A DNA stretch of 64,000 nucleotides from Streptomyces sclerotialus (GCF_040907265.1 NZ_JBFOHP010000002.1:6634001-6698000), one strand, 5' to 3'. Positions 53,628-62,097 are shown, numbered from the stretch's first letter. Notes: generated by a model from the letters alone, not told the origin. Translations and numbers: made by a program.

Positions 53628-54115
53628 CCGCCGCGTGGTTCGATGGCCGGATGATCAGACCACGGACCGCGGCGGACCTTCCCGAGCTGGTACGCGTGCT
53701 GCGCGCGGTGCATGTGCACAGTGGATATCCGTACACCTGGCCGGCCGATCCGGCCGGCTGGCTGACCCCTGACGGACTGACCGGGGCGTGGGTCGCCGAG
53801 GACGGGCAGGGCCGCGTCGTCGGCCATGCGGCGCTGCGCGGGCGCGAGGTGAGCCGGCTCTACGTCTCCCCGGCGGCGCGCGGTCAGGGCCTGGGCGGCC
53901 GGCTGCTGCGGTCGGTGACGGCCGCGGCGGCCGCGGCATCCGGCGGGCTGCCGCCGGTACTGGCCGTGCACACCGCCGACACGGCCGCGACAGCGCTGTA
54001 CGAGCGGCAGGGCTGGCTGCCCGTCCGCAGCGAACAGCAGGACTGGGGCGGGCCGGCGCCGGTCACGGTCCGGTACTACGAAGCGCCCGTGGCCGGACTC
54101 CGGACGGACGGCTGA
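53624..54115 (+). CDS. GNAT family acetyltransferase
   Basis: 163 residues from ATG 53624 (GGAGG eight bases upstream); ATG 53651 gives the more usual MIRPRTAADLPELV beginning. Acetyl-CoA loop VSRLYVSPAARGQGLGGRLL near residue 93, then VLAVHTADTAATALYERQGW, the C-terminal motif that packs on the cofactor. Substrate unknown. Divergent from the CBS gene, whose promoter overlaps this start. Confidence 0.85.
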   Translation: MPAAWFDGRMIRPRTAADLPELVRVLRAVHVHSGYPYTWPADPAGWLTPDGLTGAWVAEDGQGRVVGHAALRGREVSRLYVSPAARGQGLGGRLLRSVTAAAAAASGGLPPVLAVHTADTAATALYERQGWLPVRSEQQDWGGPAPVTVRYYEAPVAGLRTDG

Positions 54116-54431
54116 ACCGGCTGGGGCCGGCGCAGGAGGCGCCGTTGGCGGTTCTTCGTACCGGGCGGGGGGTGTGGGAAAACGGTGAGCGGTAACCACT
54201 GCGGGGAGTACGGCCGGTCGGGGGGCCGGCCGGGGGCGGATGTACGGCGCGCACGGCGAACTGTCTTCGCCTGACCGTGTTTACGGGCAGGGGGGCCGGG
54301 CACGCGACTAACCGTGCTTCGGACCGGAGGCACGCCCGCGGAAGTCGTGTGACTGATGACGGGCGCGCCTGTACCGGCAGCGCTTCCGCGGGTCGACGGA
54401 CTCTGAGTCGACGGATCAGGGAGCCCAGACC
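54116..54431. other. Intergenic region before the sigma-factor gene
   Basis: A 316-base gap. It contains a SigB/F-like promoter (54279-54303), a direct repeat gtcgacgga near 54392 and 54410, and a GGGA ribosome site just before the sigma gene. No coding frame was recognised. Confidence 0.5.
54279..54303 (+). promoter_or_regulatory. SigB/F-like promoter, possibly autoregulatory
   Basis: GTTT-N15-GGGCAC, one mismatch from GNNT-N14-16-GGGTAC, 129 bases upstream of the SigB/F-type sigma gene. The same 15-base spacing is found at the other two candidates in this region, suggesting the sigma factor transcribes its own gene. Confidence 0.5.
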
Positions 54432-55394
54432 ATGCCCATGACATCCCAGGCCGAAGAACAGCACACGACCATAGAACGCACCGAGCAGCGCGGCGCCCGC
54501 CGGCGAAGCGAGCAGGCACCGAGCCGGCCGCCCGGCAAACCGGCCCACCGCAGCAAGCCGCGCCGGGCCTCGGCAGGCAAACCTCCCCCCGGCGTCCGGC
54601 AGCGCGGCCGCCATTCCCACCACGACGCACCCGACACCGCGGGGGACTTCCAGCGGCTGGTCTCCATGCCGGACGGCCCCGAGCGCGAGGAGCTGCGGGG
54701 ACGCGTCGTCTGCGCCTGGCTCCCCATGTCCGAACGGCTCGCGCTGCGGTTCCGCAACCGCGGCGAGGCCGCCGAGGACCTCCAGCAGGTCGCGGCGCTC
54801 GGCCTGGTCAAGGCGGTGGACCGGTACGACCCCGAGCGTGGCTGCGCCTTCGAGAGCTTCGCCGTGCCGACCATCGTCGGCGAGGTCAAGCGCCACTTCC
54901 GCGACCACATGTGGGGACTGCACGTACCCCGCCGGGTGCAGGAGCTGCGCAACCGCGTCCGTGCCGCGCGGCAGGAACTGACCCGCAGCGTGGACGACCG
55001 CGGGCCCACCCCCGAGGAGATCGCCGACCACACCGGCATGTCCCTGGAGGAGGTGCTGCTCGGCAGCCAGGCGCTGGAGAGCTTCACCACGCTGTCCCTG
55101 GACGCCGAACTGCCCGGCGCCGACGACGGCTACTCACTGGCCGACACGCTCGGCTCCCCCGAGTCCGGCTTCGACCTCGTGCTGGACCGTGAGGCGGTCA
55201 AGCCCAAGCTCCGCAAACTGCCGGAGCGGGAGCGGGAGATCCTCTACATGCGGTTCTTCTGCGACATGACGCAGAGCCGGATCGCGGACCGGCTCGGCAT
55301 CTCCCAGATGCACGTCTCGCGGATCATCAGCCGGACCTGCCGCCGCCTCGCCGACCAGGTCGGCGCGCGGCAGAGCGAGTACGCGGCATCCTGA
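54432..55394 (+). CDS. SigB/SigF/SigG-family RNA polymerase sigma factor
   Basis: 320 residues; ATG 54432. The first 70 residues are a basic, disordered extension. Region 2: LRFRNRGEAAEDLQQVAALG and RYDPERGCAFESFAVPTIVG, with VKRHFRDHMWGLHVPRRVQE at 2.4-3.0. Region 3 from EEIADHTGMSLEEV, and region 4 with LPEREREILYMRFFCDMTQS and a helix-turn-helix, DRLGISQMHVSRIISR. Group 3 factor for stress and differentiation genes. No anti-sigma gene is adjacent; control may come from unlinked RsbW-like proteins, such as the ATP-binding protein at 62136 or the ATPase of the SpoIIE protein (speculative). Confidence 0.95.
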   Translation: MPMTSQAEEQHTTIERTEQRGARRRSEQAPSRPPGKPAHRSKPRRASAGKPPPGVRQRGRHSHHDAPDTAGDFQRLVSMPDGPEREELRGRVVCAWLPMSERLALRFRNRGEAAEDLQQVAALGLVKAVDRYDPERGCAFESFAVPTIVGEVKRHFRDHMWGLHVPRRVQELRNRVRAARQELTRSVDDRGPTPEEIADHTGMSLEEVLLGSQALESFTTLSLDAELPGADDGYSLADTLGSPESGFDLVLDREAVKPKLRKLPEREREILYMRFFCDMTQSRIADRLGISQMHVSRIISRTCRRLADQVGARQSEYAAS

Positions 55395-55407
55395 CCGCGG
55401 CGCCCGG

Positions 55408-55424
55408 CCGGCCCTCAGGGCCGG
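55408..55424. terminator. Short hairpin between convergent genes
   Basis: ccggccc-tca-gggccgg, a 7-bp stem whose loop is the stop codon of the minus-strand PAS/GAF gene. Placed between two convergent genes, it could stop transcription in either direction. Confidence 0.4.
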
Positions 55425-56737
55425 TCGTCGCGCAGCGCCAGCCCCAGGTGACGCGACAACCGGTCGACGACACCGGCCTCCGCGAGACTGAACGCGCGCC
55501 GGGCGCCCGTACGGAAGAGCGTCAGCACACCCCGTACGGGACCGCCCGGCTCGCGCAGCGGTACGCACAGCAGCGACGTGACGGCGGCGCGCGCCAGCAG
55601 CGGTGCGCCCTCCGGGTCGTGCCCGAAGGCCGCCATGTCGTCGGGCCGCACCTGGAGGGCCGAGCTGCCGGTCCGCGCGGTGTCCTCGGCGAGCGGACAG
55701 CCCGCGGGGTCCTGCCCGGCCAGGGCCGCCGTGAGGTCGTCGCTGTCCTCCGGACCGAGGACCAGCGCGCGGCGCAGCACGGGGGGCGCGTGCCCGTCCG
55801 TTTCCGAGTCCGCTCCGGCTGCCGCCTCGTCCAGGACCACCCAGTCGGCGAACCGGCCGTTCAGCTCCCGCACCGCCCGCTCCACCGCGGCCGGCGGACG
55901 GCCGGCGTCCGGCGCCGCGCCCGCCGGACCGGACAGCAGCGCGGTGGTCGTGTCGTCCAGCAGGTCCATCAGCTCGGCGCCCTGTGTCACCTCCGCGAGG
56001 TGCGCGCGCGGGACGGGCCGGGGCGTGTCCGGCAGCCGCCGGGCCGACGGCGCGGCGCGCTGCGCGGGCGGTGCCGGGTGGCCGCCGCGACGCTGTTCCG
56101 TACGGTCCTCCCGCTGTTCGTCCTCGCGCCACATCCCGTTAAGTGACGGTATTTCGCGCGTCGGAAAAGCACCGCCTCCCGTGTGGAAGACGGTGAGGAC
56201 GGCGGTGCCGGGCTCCTGCGGCGGGCGCAGCGCCGTCATCGTCGCCCGCAGCGGCTCGCCGGGCCCGTCCGGCGTCCGCAGCAGCCGGACGACCATGCTG
56301 CGGTCGCCCTCGTTCCGGGCCACCGCGGCGACCTGCGACCGGAAGGCGGCCCGGACCTCGGGAGCCAGGGAACCGGTGAGCGGACGCCCGGTGGCGTACC
56401 CCGCGCGCATCCCGAAGAGGATGGTCCCGGCGAAGTTCAGCCGCCGTACCACCGTGTCCGGGTCCAGCAGCGCGACCACGCACGGCGTCCGCTGGAACAG
56501 CGCCCGCAGCAGCTGCTGCTCCTCCGTCCCCGCACGCGAGCCGTTCTGGCGGCCGGCCGCTGCCAGCCCCTCGTACCGCGGCAGCAGCACGTCGACGACG
56601 TGCTGCAGCTCGAAAAGGGCAGCGTCCAGCGTGGACTGCTGCTCGTGCGACGGAAGCGTGCGCGCGCTCCGCAGCTCCTCCACCCGCTTGCGGAAGTCCG
56701 CGAGCTCTCCGCCAGCTGACTGTTCTACCCCGGCCAT
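55415..56737 (-). CDS. PAS and GAF domain sensory protein
   Basis: 440 residues from ATG 56737 (GTG 56743 possible). An N-terminal coiled coil (about 10-60), a PAS domain (about 80-200: RTPCVVALLDPDTVVRRLNF), a basic linker, and a C-terminal GAF domain (about 275-440, with LLDDTTTALLSGPAG and SLLCVPLREPGGPVRGVLTL). No output domain (phosphatase, kinase or DNA-binding) is present, so it may signal through protein contact. Divergent from the GAF-ANTAR gene. Confidence 0.8.
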   Translation of the reverse strand: MAGVEQSAGGELADFRKRVEELRSARTLPSHEQQSTLDAALFELQHVVDVLLPRYEGLAAAGRQNGSRAGTEEQQLLRALFQRTPCVVALLDPDTVVRRLNFAGTILFGMRAGYATGRPLTGSLAPEVRAAFRSQVAAVARNEGDRSMVVRLLRTPDGPGEPLRATMTALRPPQEPGTAVLTVFHTGGGAFPTREIPSLNGMWREDEQREDRTEQRRGGHPAPPAQRAAPSARRLPDTPRPVPRAHLAEVTQGAELMDLLDDTTTALLSGPAGAAPDAGRPPAAVERAVRELNGRFADWVVLDEAAAGADSETDGHAPPVLRRALVLGPEDSDDLTAALAGQDPAGCPLAEDTARTGSSALQVRPDDMAAFGHDPEGAPLLARAAVTSLLCVPLREPGGPVRGVLTLFRTGARRAFSLAEAGVVDRLSRHLGLALRDDRP

Positions 56738-56881
56738 GTCCACACCGTATCCGGACCGGCCGGTACCGGCTCCGCCCGGAACCCATCACGTCCGGAAGAC
56801 GTACGCTCGGGAAACGAGGGGCGGGTGGGCCGGTCCTCGGCGCTCGCCCTCCGAACGGCGGGACACCGGCGTGATACCGGC

Positions 56882-56906
56882 GTTTCCGTGCCCTCCCGGA
56901 GGGAAT
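56882..56906 (+). promoter_or_regulatory. SigB/F-like promoter before the GAF-ANTAR gene
   Basis: GTTT-N15-GGGAAT, with the same spacing as the elements at 54279 and 53603; the -10 fits the wider GGGWAW form. The ANTAR gene starts 105 bases downstream. Confidence 0.5.
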
Positions 56907-57010
56907 CCGACCCCCTACGGGCCGGGCCCCCGACATATGCGGGGACGGCCGCGGCGCAGCACGCATGCTGCGCCGCTCGCTCGACGCACCGACCGAGGGA
57001 ATGACTAGCA

Positions 57011-57745
57011 ATGGCGACCCACACCCTCTGCCCGGTGGACGAATCCGGCGACCCGCAGGTCTCGTCCGCCCGGAGCCTGGCGAACCTCGCGGACGTGGCC
57101 GCGCGGTGCACCCCGGACAGCTGCGGCGCCACGGCCACCGTCACCACCGGCGAGGCGGCGGCCGACCCGCCCGCCGCCGTCACCCACCCCGACCTGTCCT
57201 CACTGGTCAGCGTCCAGTGGGAGACCGGCGAAGGGCCCATCCAGGCCGCCCTCACCTCCGGGCGGCCCGTCGCCTCCGGAGACCTGCTGCACGACGACCG
57301 CTGGCCCGCCTACCGCGCCGAGGCGCTGGAGGCCGGCGTACGCTCCAGCACCACCCTGCCGTACCTCCGCGACGGAATGGCGGTCACCGTCACCGTCTAC
57401 GGCTTCCGGCCCGGCCTGACCGCCGACACCGGAGACTGCGCGACCGCGGCGCTCGGCGACCTCGCCGCCACCGGGCTGGCCCGCGACCGCAACTACCGCC
57501 GGGCACTGGCCGAGGTCGGCCGGCTGGACGCCGCGCTGCGCTCCCGCCCCGTCGTGGACCAGGCCTGCGGAATCATGATGTACGTCCTGGGCTGCGACGC
57601 GGAGGAGGCGTTCGGCATGCTGCGCCGGCTCTCCCAGCGCACCAACCGCAAGCTGCACGACCTGGCCGCCGCCGTCGTGGAGACGCGCGGCCGCGGCCTG
57701 GAACGGGAGCTGCGCGTCCTGCGGGAGAAGGACGGCCGGCGCTGA
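57011..57745 (+). CDS. GAF and ANTAR domain protein (RNA-binding antiterminator type)
   Basis: 244 residues. GAF domain at about 15-155 (VQWETGEGPIQAALTSGRPV, YLRDGMAVTVTVYGF). ANTAR domain at about 170-235: ALRSRPVVDQACGIMMYVLG, DAEEAFGMLRRLSQRTNRKL and DLAAAVVE. ANTAR proteins bind paired RNA hairpins to prevent termination; here binding would be controlled by the GAF ligand. A stable hairpin lies 67 bases after the stop. Confidence 0.9.
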   Translation: MATHTLCPVDESGDPQVSSARSLANLADVAARCTPDSCGATATVTTGEAAADPPAAVTHPDLSSLVSVQWETGEGPIQAALTSGRPVASGDLLHDDRWPAYRAEALEAGVRSSTTLPYLRDGMAVTVTVYGFRPGLTADTGDCATAALGDLAATGLARDRNYRRALAEVGRLDAALRSRPVVDQACGIMMYVLGCDAEEAFGMLRRLSQRTNRKLHDLAAAVVETRGRGLERELRVLREKDGRR

Positions 57746-57811
57746 CGGCAGGCCCGCGCCCCGGGCGGTGACGTGTCCTCCCGCCCGGCACCCCCGTGAT
57801 CTGCGAGGGTG

Positions 57812-57842
57812 GTCGGGGCCCGTGCACCGCGCGGGCCCCGAC
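57812..57842 (+). terminator. Perfect 11-bp hairpin between ANTAR and aminotransferase-like genes
   Basis: gtcggggcccg pairs fully with cgggccccgac over a nine-base loop, 28 bases before the next start. It can act as a terminator after the ANTAR gene, or as a regulated attenuator in the leader of the next gene. Confidence 0.6.
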
Positions 57843-57869
57843 GACCTGCCGTGGAGAGTGGAGGTACGG

Positions 57870-59084
57870 ATGCAGCCGAGCGCCCCGGAGCCGCGCCCGG
57901 ATCCGGATCCGCCCATGGGACTGCCCGTCCTCCCGGAACTGGCCGCGCACCTCGCCGCCGCCGCGGACCGCACCGTGCCCGAACCGCCCGGCGGCGCCCG
58001 GCCGCTGCGCGCCGCGGCCTGCGGCTACTTCGAGCGCCGCGGCCTGGGGACCGCCGCCGACCGCGTACTGGCCGGGCCCGGCGCGCCCGCCCTGCTGCTC
58101 GCGCTGCTCGCCGCGGCCGGCGGTGACGTCGTGCTGCCGCGGCCGTGCGCCGCGTGGTACGCGCCGCAGGCCCGGCTGCTGGGCCGCGCCGTGCACCCGG
58201 CGCCGGTACCGGCCGAGTCCGGCGGCGTACCGGACCCGTTCACCCTCCTGGAGGCCGTGCACCGGGCCCGGGACGCGGGCGGCGACCCGCGGGTGCTGCT
58301 GCTGTCCGTGGCCGACGACCCCACCGGTACCTGCCCGCCGCCCGAGCAGCTGCACGAGGTGTGCGAGGCGGCGGCCGACGAGGGGCTGTGGATCGTCAGC
58401 GACGAGACCCGCCGCGACCTGCTGCACGATCCGCACGACACGGTGGTGCTGAGTCCTGGCGAGATGCTGCCCGGCAGCGTCGTGGTCCTCGCCGACCTGC
58501 GGGCCACGCTCGTACCGGCCTCCTGGCCCGCCGCGCTCGCCCGGTTTCCCGCCACCGGCCCCGGCGAGGCGCTGTGCGCCGCCACGCTCGACGCGCTGGC
58601 CGGGCTCGCGACCCCGCTGCCGGGGCCGCTCGCCGCCGCCGTCGGCCATGCGCTCGCCGAGCCGGCCGCCGTCCGCGAGCGCACCGCGGCGGCGGCCCGG
58701 CTGCACGGCCGGCTCGCCGCCGGACTGCACCGCACGCTCACCGCCGCCGGAGCCGTGTGCCGGCCGCCGCACGCCGGGAGCCACCTGTACGCCGACCTCG
58801 AACCGCTGCGTCCCGTGTTCGCCGCCCACGGCGTGACGGGACCCGCCGCGCTGGAACGGGCGCTGGCTCCCTGGGCGGCCCGCGGGGGCCACCGCTTCGG
58901 CGACGACCCCAAGGCGCTGCGCGTCCGGCTGAGCACGGAAGCGCTGCTCGCCGCGGACGGTGACCGCCGACGGCGCCTGCTGGCCGCCCCGGACCCGCTC
59001 GAAGTGTCCGACGTGGCCGACTCGTTGCGGGAGCTGGGCGCCGCGCTGAGGCCGGGGGAGGGGTCTGCCACGGGCGGCGGGTGA
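57870..59084 (+). CDS. Aminotransferase class I/II-fold protein lacking the catalytic lysine
   Basis: 404 residues; ATG 57870 behind GGAGG. Overall shape and motifs follow fold-type I PLP enzymes: VVLPRPCAAWYAPQARLLGR, SVADDPTGTCPPPEQL (the NPTG position reads DPTG), and WIVSDETRRDL at the PLP-aspartate site. The place of the Schiff-base lysine (S-x-S-K) reads VVVLADLRATLVPASW, with no lysine. The whole protein has just one Lys, near the C-terminus in DDPKALRVRLS. It is therefore unlikely to be a working aminotransferase. The final 25 codons are the first copy of a roughly 130-bp repeat that continues beyond the gene. Confidence 0.8.
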   Translation: MQPSAPEPRPDPDPPMGLPVLPELAAHLAAAADRTVPEPPGGARPLRAAACGYFERRGLGTAADRVLAGPGAPALLLALLAAAGGDVVLPRPCAAWYAPQARLLGRAVHPAPVPAESGGVPDPFTLLEAVHRARDAGGDPRVLLLSVADDPTGTCPPPEQLHEVCEAAADEGLWIVSDETRRDLLHDPHDTVVLSPGEMLPGSVVVLADLRATLVPASWPAALARFPATGPGEALCAATLDALAGLATPLPGPLAAAVGHALAEPAAVRERTAAAARLHGRLAAGLHRTLTAAGAVCRPPHAGSHLYADLEPLRPVFAAHGVTGPAALERALAPWAARGGHRFGDDPKALRVRLSTEALLAADGDRRRRLLAAPDPLEVSDVADSLRELGAALRPGEGSATGGG

Positions 59085-59395
59085 CACGCTGTCGGGCCCG
59101 ATGCACGAGCATCGTCGTCCGGTGACGCGCGTCAGGTCGACGTGGCCGAGTCGTGGTGGGAGCTGGGCGCGGCATCGAGGCCGGGGGGAGGGGGCCGCAA
59201 CGGGCGGCGGGTGACGCGCCGTCGAGCCCGGTGCACGAGCATCGTCGTCCGGTGGTGCGCGTCAGGTCGACGTGGCCGAGTCGTGGTGGGAGCTGGGCGC
59301 GGCATCGAGGCCGGGGTGGAGGGGGCCGCAACGGGCGGCGGGTGACACGCCGTCGGGCCCGATGCACGAGCATCGTCGTCAGGCGGGTGACGCAC
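59009..59395 (+). repeat. Three tandem 129-130-bp repeats, first copy inside the gene end
   Basis: Copies begin at 59009, 59138 and 59268, each with cgacgtggccga followed by gggagctgggcgc, later gggcggcgggtga (the stop codon in copy 1) and gcacgagcatcgtcgtc. Copies 2 and 3 are more alike than either is to copy 1. Copy 3 is cut short near 59380-59395, and a short remnant (cgtcgtccggcggtgcgcgtcag) follows at about 59419. No gene lies in 59085-59436 beyond this array. Confidence 0.85.
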
Positions 59396-59436
59396 CGACA
59401 GGACGGTACGCCCGCCTCGTCGTCCGGCGGTGCGCG

Positions 59437-60129
59437 TCAGAGCGACCGGTCGTGCGGCCGCGGGATCCGGCGGATCCGGCGCCAGAGTGCCGGTGCCGCG
59501 CTCAGCAGGACCGTCAGGCCCACCGCCGCGGCCACGCCCTGCCACGGCTCACTGAAGAGCGAGCCGCCCAGTATGCCGATGAGCTGGTACGTCGCCGCCC
59601 AGGCCAGGCAGGCCGGCAGGTCGCCGCGGGCGAACCAGCGGACCGGCAGCTTCGCCAGCAGGCACGCCAGCATGATCGGGATGCGCCCGGCCGGCACCAG
59701 CCGGGACAGCACGAGCACCAGGACGCCGTGCTCGTCCAGCCGGGCCTGGGCCTGCGCGAGCCGCTCCGGCGCCGACCGCTCGCGCAGCCGCTCCAGCCAG
59801 CGCGAGCCGTTCTTCGACCGCACCCCACGCGCCCCCAGCCAGTACAGCCCCATGTCGCCGAGGAACGCGGCGGCCGACGCGATAAGGAAGACCAGCAGTA
59901 GCGAGAACGGCGCGGTGTGGTGGAAGGCGACCGCAGCGGCGGAGCTGACCAGTGCGCCCGTCGGGACCACCGGCACCAGCGAGCCGAGGACCACCAGGAC
60001 GAAGAGGGAGGGGTAACCGGCCGCCTGCTGGGTGGTCTCCGGCGGCACCAGAGCCGCCAGCTGGTCGGTCAACTGCGGTGCTTGGGAGGCGAGTTCAGTG
60101 AGCGCACCGGCCGCCGGGCGGACGTTCAC
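59437..60129 (-). CDS. DedA/VTT family membrane protein
   Basis: 230 residues, GTG 60129. Four or five hydrophobic helices; re-entrant/VTT elements in LFVLVVLGSLVPVVPTGALV, AFLGDMGLYWLGARGVR, and VLVLSRLVPAGRIPIMLACL with the conserved basic/Pro/Gly motif. DedA proteins are putative lipid (undecaprenyl-phosphate or phospholipid) scramblases or flippases. Its start overlaps the metallo-hydrolase stop (GTGA), so the two are coupled. Confidence 0.88.
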   Translation of the reverse strand: MNVRPAAGALTELASQAPQLTDQLAALVPPETTQQAAGYPSLFVLVVLGSLVPVVPTGALVSSAAAVAFHHTAPFSLLLVFLIASAAAFLGDMGLYWLGARGVRSKNGSRWLERLRERSAPERLAQAQARLDEHGVLVLVLSRLVPAGRIPIMLACLLAKLPVRWFARGDLPACLAWAATYQLIGILGGSLFSEPWQGVAAAVGLTVLLSAAPALWRRIRRIPRPHDRSL

Positions 60130-60908
60130 CGGCCTGCCGCCAGCCGTACGTGCGCCCCGTGCTGCAGCTGATGCACCGTCACCTCGGGAGCCAGCAGCGC
60201 CGACTGCCGTACGAACTCCTGCCCCGGCGCGTGGAATTCGTGCGGCCGCACCGCGTCCATGCCGATCGGCCAGTACGTGCCGTAGTGCACCGGCACCGCG
60301 TCGCGCGGCGCGAGCCGGGCCGCCGCCACCGCGGCGCGGTGCGCGTCCAGGTGCCCGTGCCCGAGGAACGGACCCCAGCCGCCCACCGGCAGCAGCGCCA
60401 CGTCACACTTCCCGACCTCGTCCGCCATCCCGTCGAAGAGCCCGGTGTCCCCCGCGAAGTACGTCGTGGCCGAGCCCCGGACCACATAGCCCAGCGCCGG
60501 GACGCGGTGCGGCCCGTACGGCAGCCGCCGCCCGTCGTGCTCGGCGCGCACCGCCCGCACGGTCAGCTCGCCGACCACCGTCTCCTCGCCGACGCCGAGC
60601 TCCGTCACGGGCAGCCCGCGCGCGGCCGCGGTGCGGCGCAGCCCCGGCAGCGCGTCCTGCGCGCCGCGCGGCACGATCAGCCGGGTGCCGGGCGCGAGCC
60701 GGGCCAGCGAGGGCAGGTGGAGGTGGTCGGAGTGCAGGTGGGAGATGAGGACGGCGTCGGCCGTCGCCGCGCGGCCGTCCGGTACGGCGCCGCGCCGCCG
60801 CCGCAGGTGGGCCAGGCGCCGGACGAAGAGCGGGTCGGTCAGCAGCCGGGTGCCGGAGTCCTCGACCGTCGTGGTGGCATGCCCCCACCAGGTGACCTCC
60901 ACCGACAC
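60126..60908 (-). CDS. MBL-fold metallo-hydrolase (UlaG-like)
   Basis: 260 residues, GTG 60908. Metallo-beta-lactamase fold with ISHLHSDHLHLPSLA (H-x-H-x-D-H) near residue 57, ATTYFAGDTGLFDGMADEVG, and HYGTYWPIG at the end of the active site. Resembles UlaG/ComA-type lactonases and N-acylphosphatidylethanolamine hydrolases. Coupled to the DedA gene, which hints at a lipid or cell-envelope substrate. Confidence 0.9.
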   Translation of the reverse strand: MSVEVTWWGHATTTVEDSGTRLLTDPLFVRRLAHLRRRRGAVPDGRAATADAVLISHLHSDHLHLPSLARLAPGTRLIVPRGAQDALPGLRRTAAARGLPVTELGVGEETVVGELTVRAVRAEHDGRRLPYGPHRVPALGYVVRGSATTYFAGDTGLFDGMADEVGKCDVALLPVGGWGPFLGHGHLDAHRAAVAAARLAPRDAVPVHYGTYWPIGMDAVRPHEFHAPGQEFVRQSALLAPEVTVHQLQHGAHVRLAAGR

Positions 60909-60977
60909 CTATGACCTCCGTACGCTCCGTGCGCGCGCGGCGGCTGCCGCGCCCGCTCCCGAGCGTACGCCTTACGG

Positions 60978-61217
60978 TCAGCGACGAGCCGCGAAGGCTA
61001 TGAAGGCCGCCCAGGCGTCCGGCCCGGCCCCGAGGGACGGCCCCTCGGGGTCCTTGGAGTCCCGGACGTGGACAGTGGCCGGCGCGAGGGCGACCTCGAC
61101 GCAGTCACCTCCAGAGGAGTCGCTGTACGAGCTCTTGCGCCACGTATAGGCGACCTCGACGCACTCGCCGCCCGTGGAGTCGCTGTAGCTGCTCTTGAAC
61201 CACTTCAGGTCGCTCAT
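60978..61217 (-). CDS. DUF397 domain protein with duplicated motif
   Basis: 79 residues. Carries two copies of the DUF397 opening motif, WFKSSYSDSTGGECVEVAY and WRKSSYSDSSGGDCVEVAL, then the usual VHVRDSKDPEGPSLGAGPDA. The ATG overlaps the stop of the Xre-DUF5753 gene (four bases). Xre-DUF397 pairs in Streptomyces have been described as toxin-antitoxin-like modules and as developmental switches, with DUF397 as the effector. Confidence 0.92.
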   Translation of the reverse strand: MSDLKWFKSSYSDSTGGECVEVAYTWRKSSYSDSSGGDCVEVALAPATVHVRDSKDPEGPSLGAGPDAWAAFIAFAARR

Positions 61218-62032
61218 AGCTCATCCCTCAACTGCTCGATCAGCTTCACAGAGTCCTCCGGCCGGAGGGCCTGGCGCCCGATCATGGCATAGCGCCGCGT
61301 CAGTACTCCGACGTCTTCCGGGCGCGATACCAGAGTGCTCTGCCCCTCCACTTCCGTGTAGACCAGGGTCGTGGGCTCCGAGGTCTCGATCACCGTCATG
61401 GGGCCCGGGAGCCCTGCGTGCTCGCCCTCGCTCATCGGCATCACCTGGAGCGCGACATTGGGACGCTGAGCGCACTCGATGAGGTGCTCATACTGGCGCC
61501 GCATGATGTCCAGGCCGCCGAGCCGCCGCCGCAGAGCGGCCTCCTCGTGAATGATGCTGATGCAGCACATCGGTTTGCGGTCGAGGAGCGCCCAGCGCTC
61601 CATCCGTGCCCTTGCCAGATCCTCGATCTCCTCCTCTTCCAGTGGCGGGAAGGCGCAGCCCAGCAGCGCACGCGTGTACTCCTCGGTCTGGAGCAGTCCG
61701 TGGATCAGCTGCGTGCAGTACGAGGACAGGCTCAGCGCCTGCTGCTCCAGCTGCACCACGCCCCGGAAATGCTCCGGATACCGCTCCAACCGCAGGTACT
61801 TCGCCGCCGCGAGGATCACCCCGCCCGCTTCCAGCGCCTCCTCCGCCCGTTCCAGGAACTCGTCCGTCGCGGGTTTCGCGCACGTCTCCACCGCGCTCAC
61901 CGCCGCGCCCGTGTAGCTCATCAGCGTGCCCAGCTCGGTCTGTGACAGGCCGCGGGCCGTGCGCAGGAGGCGGAGCACCTCCGCGAGGTACTGCTGTGCC
62001 GGGCTCACGGCCTTCTTCTTCGGCTGCCCCAT
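61214..62032 (-). CDS. Xre helix-turn-helix regulator with DUF5753 domain
   Basis: 272 residues from ATG 62032 (GAGGGGG nine bases upstream). Helix-turn-helix at about 15-70: AEVLRLLRTARGLSQTELGT and YTGAAVSAVETCAKPATDEF. DUF5753 from about 95: YCTQLIHGLLQTEEYTRALL, MERWALLDRKPMCCISIIHE, and GPMTVIETSEPTTLVYTEVE. Probably represses its own promoter and neutralises the coupled DUF397 protein. Divergent from an ATP-binding protein gene, the typical triad. Confidence 0.9.
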   Translation of the reverse strand: MGQPKKKAVSPAQQYLAEVLRLLRTARGLSQTELGTLMSYTGAAVSAVETCAKPATDEFLERAEEALEAGGVILAAAKYLRLERYPEHFRGVVQLEQQALSLSSYCTQLIHGLLQTEEYTRALLGCAFPPLEEEEIEDLARARMERWALLDRKPMCCISIIHEEAALRRRLGGLDIMRRQYEHLIECAQRPNVALQVMPMSEGEHAGLPGPMTVIETSEPTTLVYTEVEGQSTLVSRPEDVGVLTRRYAMIGRQALRPEDSVKLIEQLRDEL

Positions 62033-62097
62033 TGCAGCCACCCCCTCGATGTGCCGCTCAACGTGCTTCAACAGTCGGTCAACGCTCGACGCGAAAC

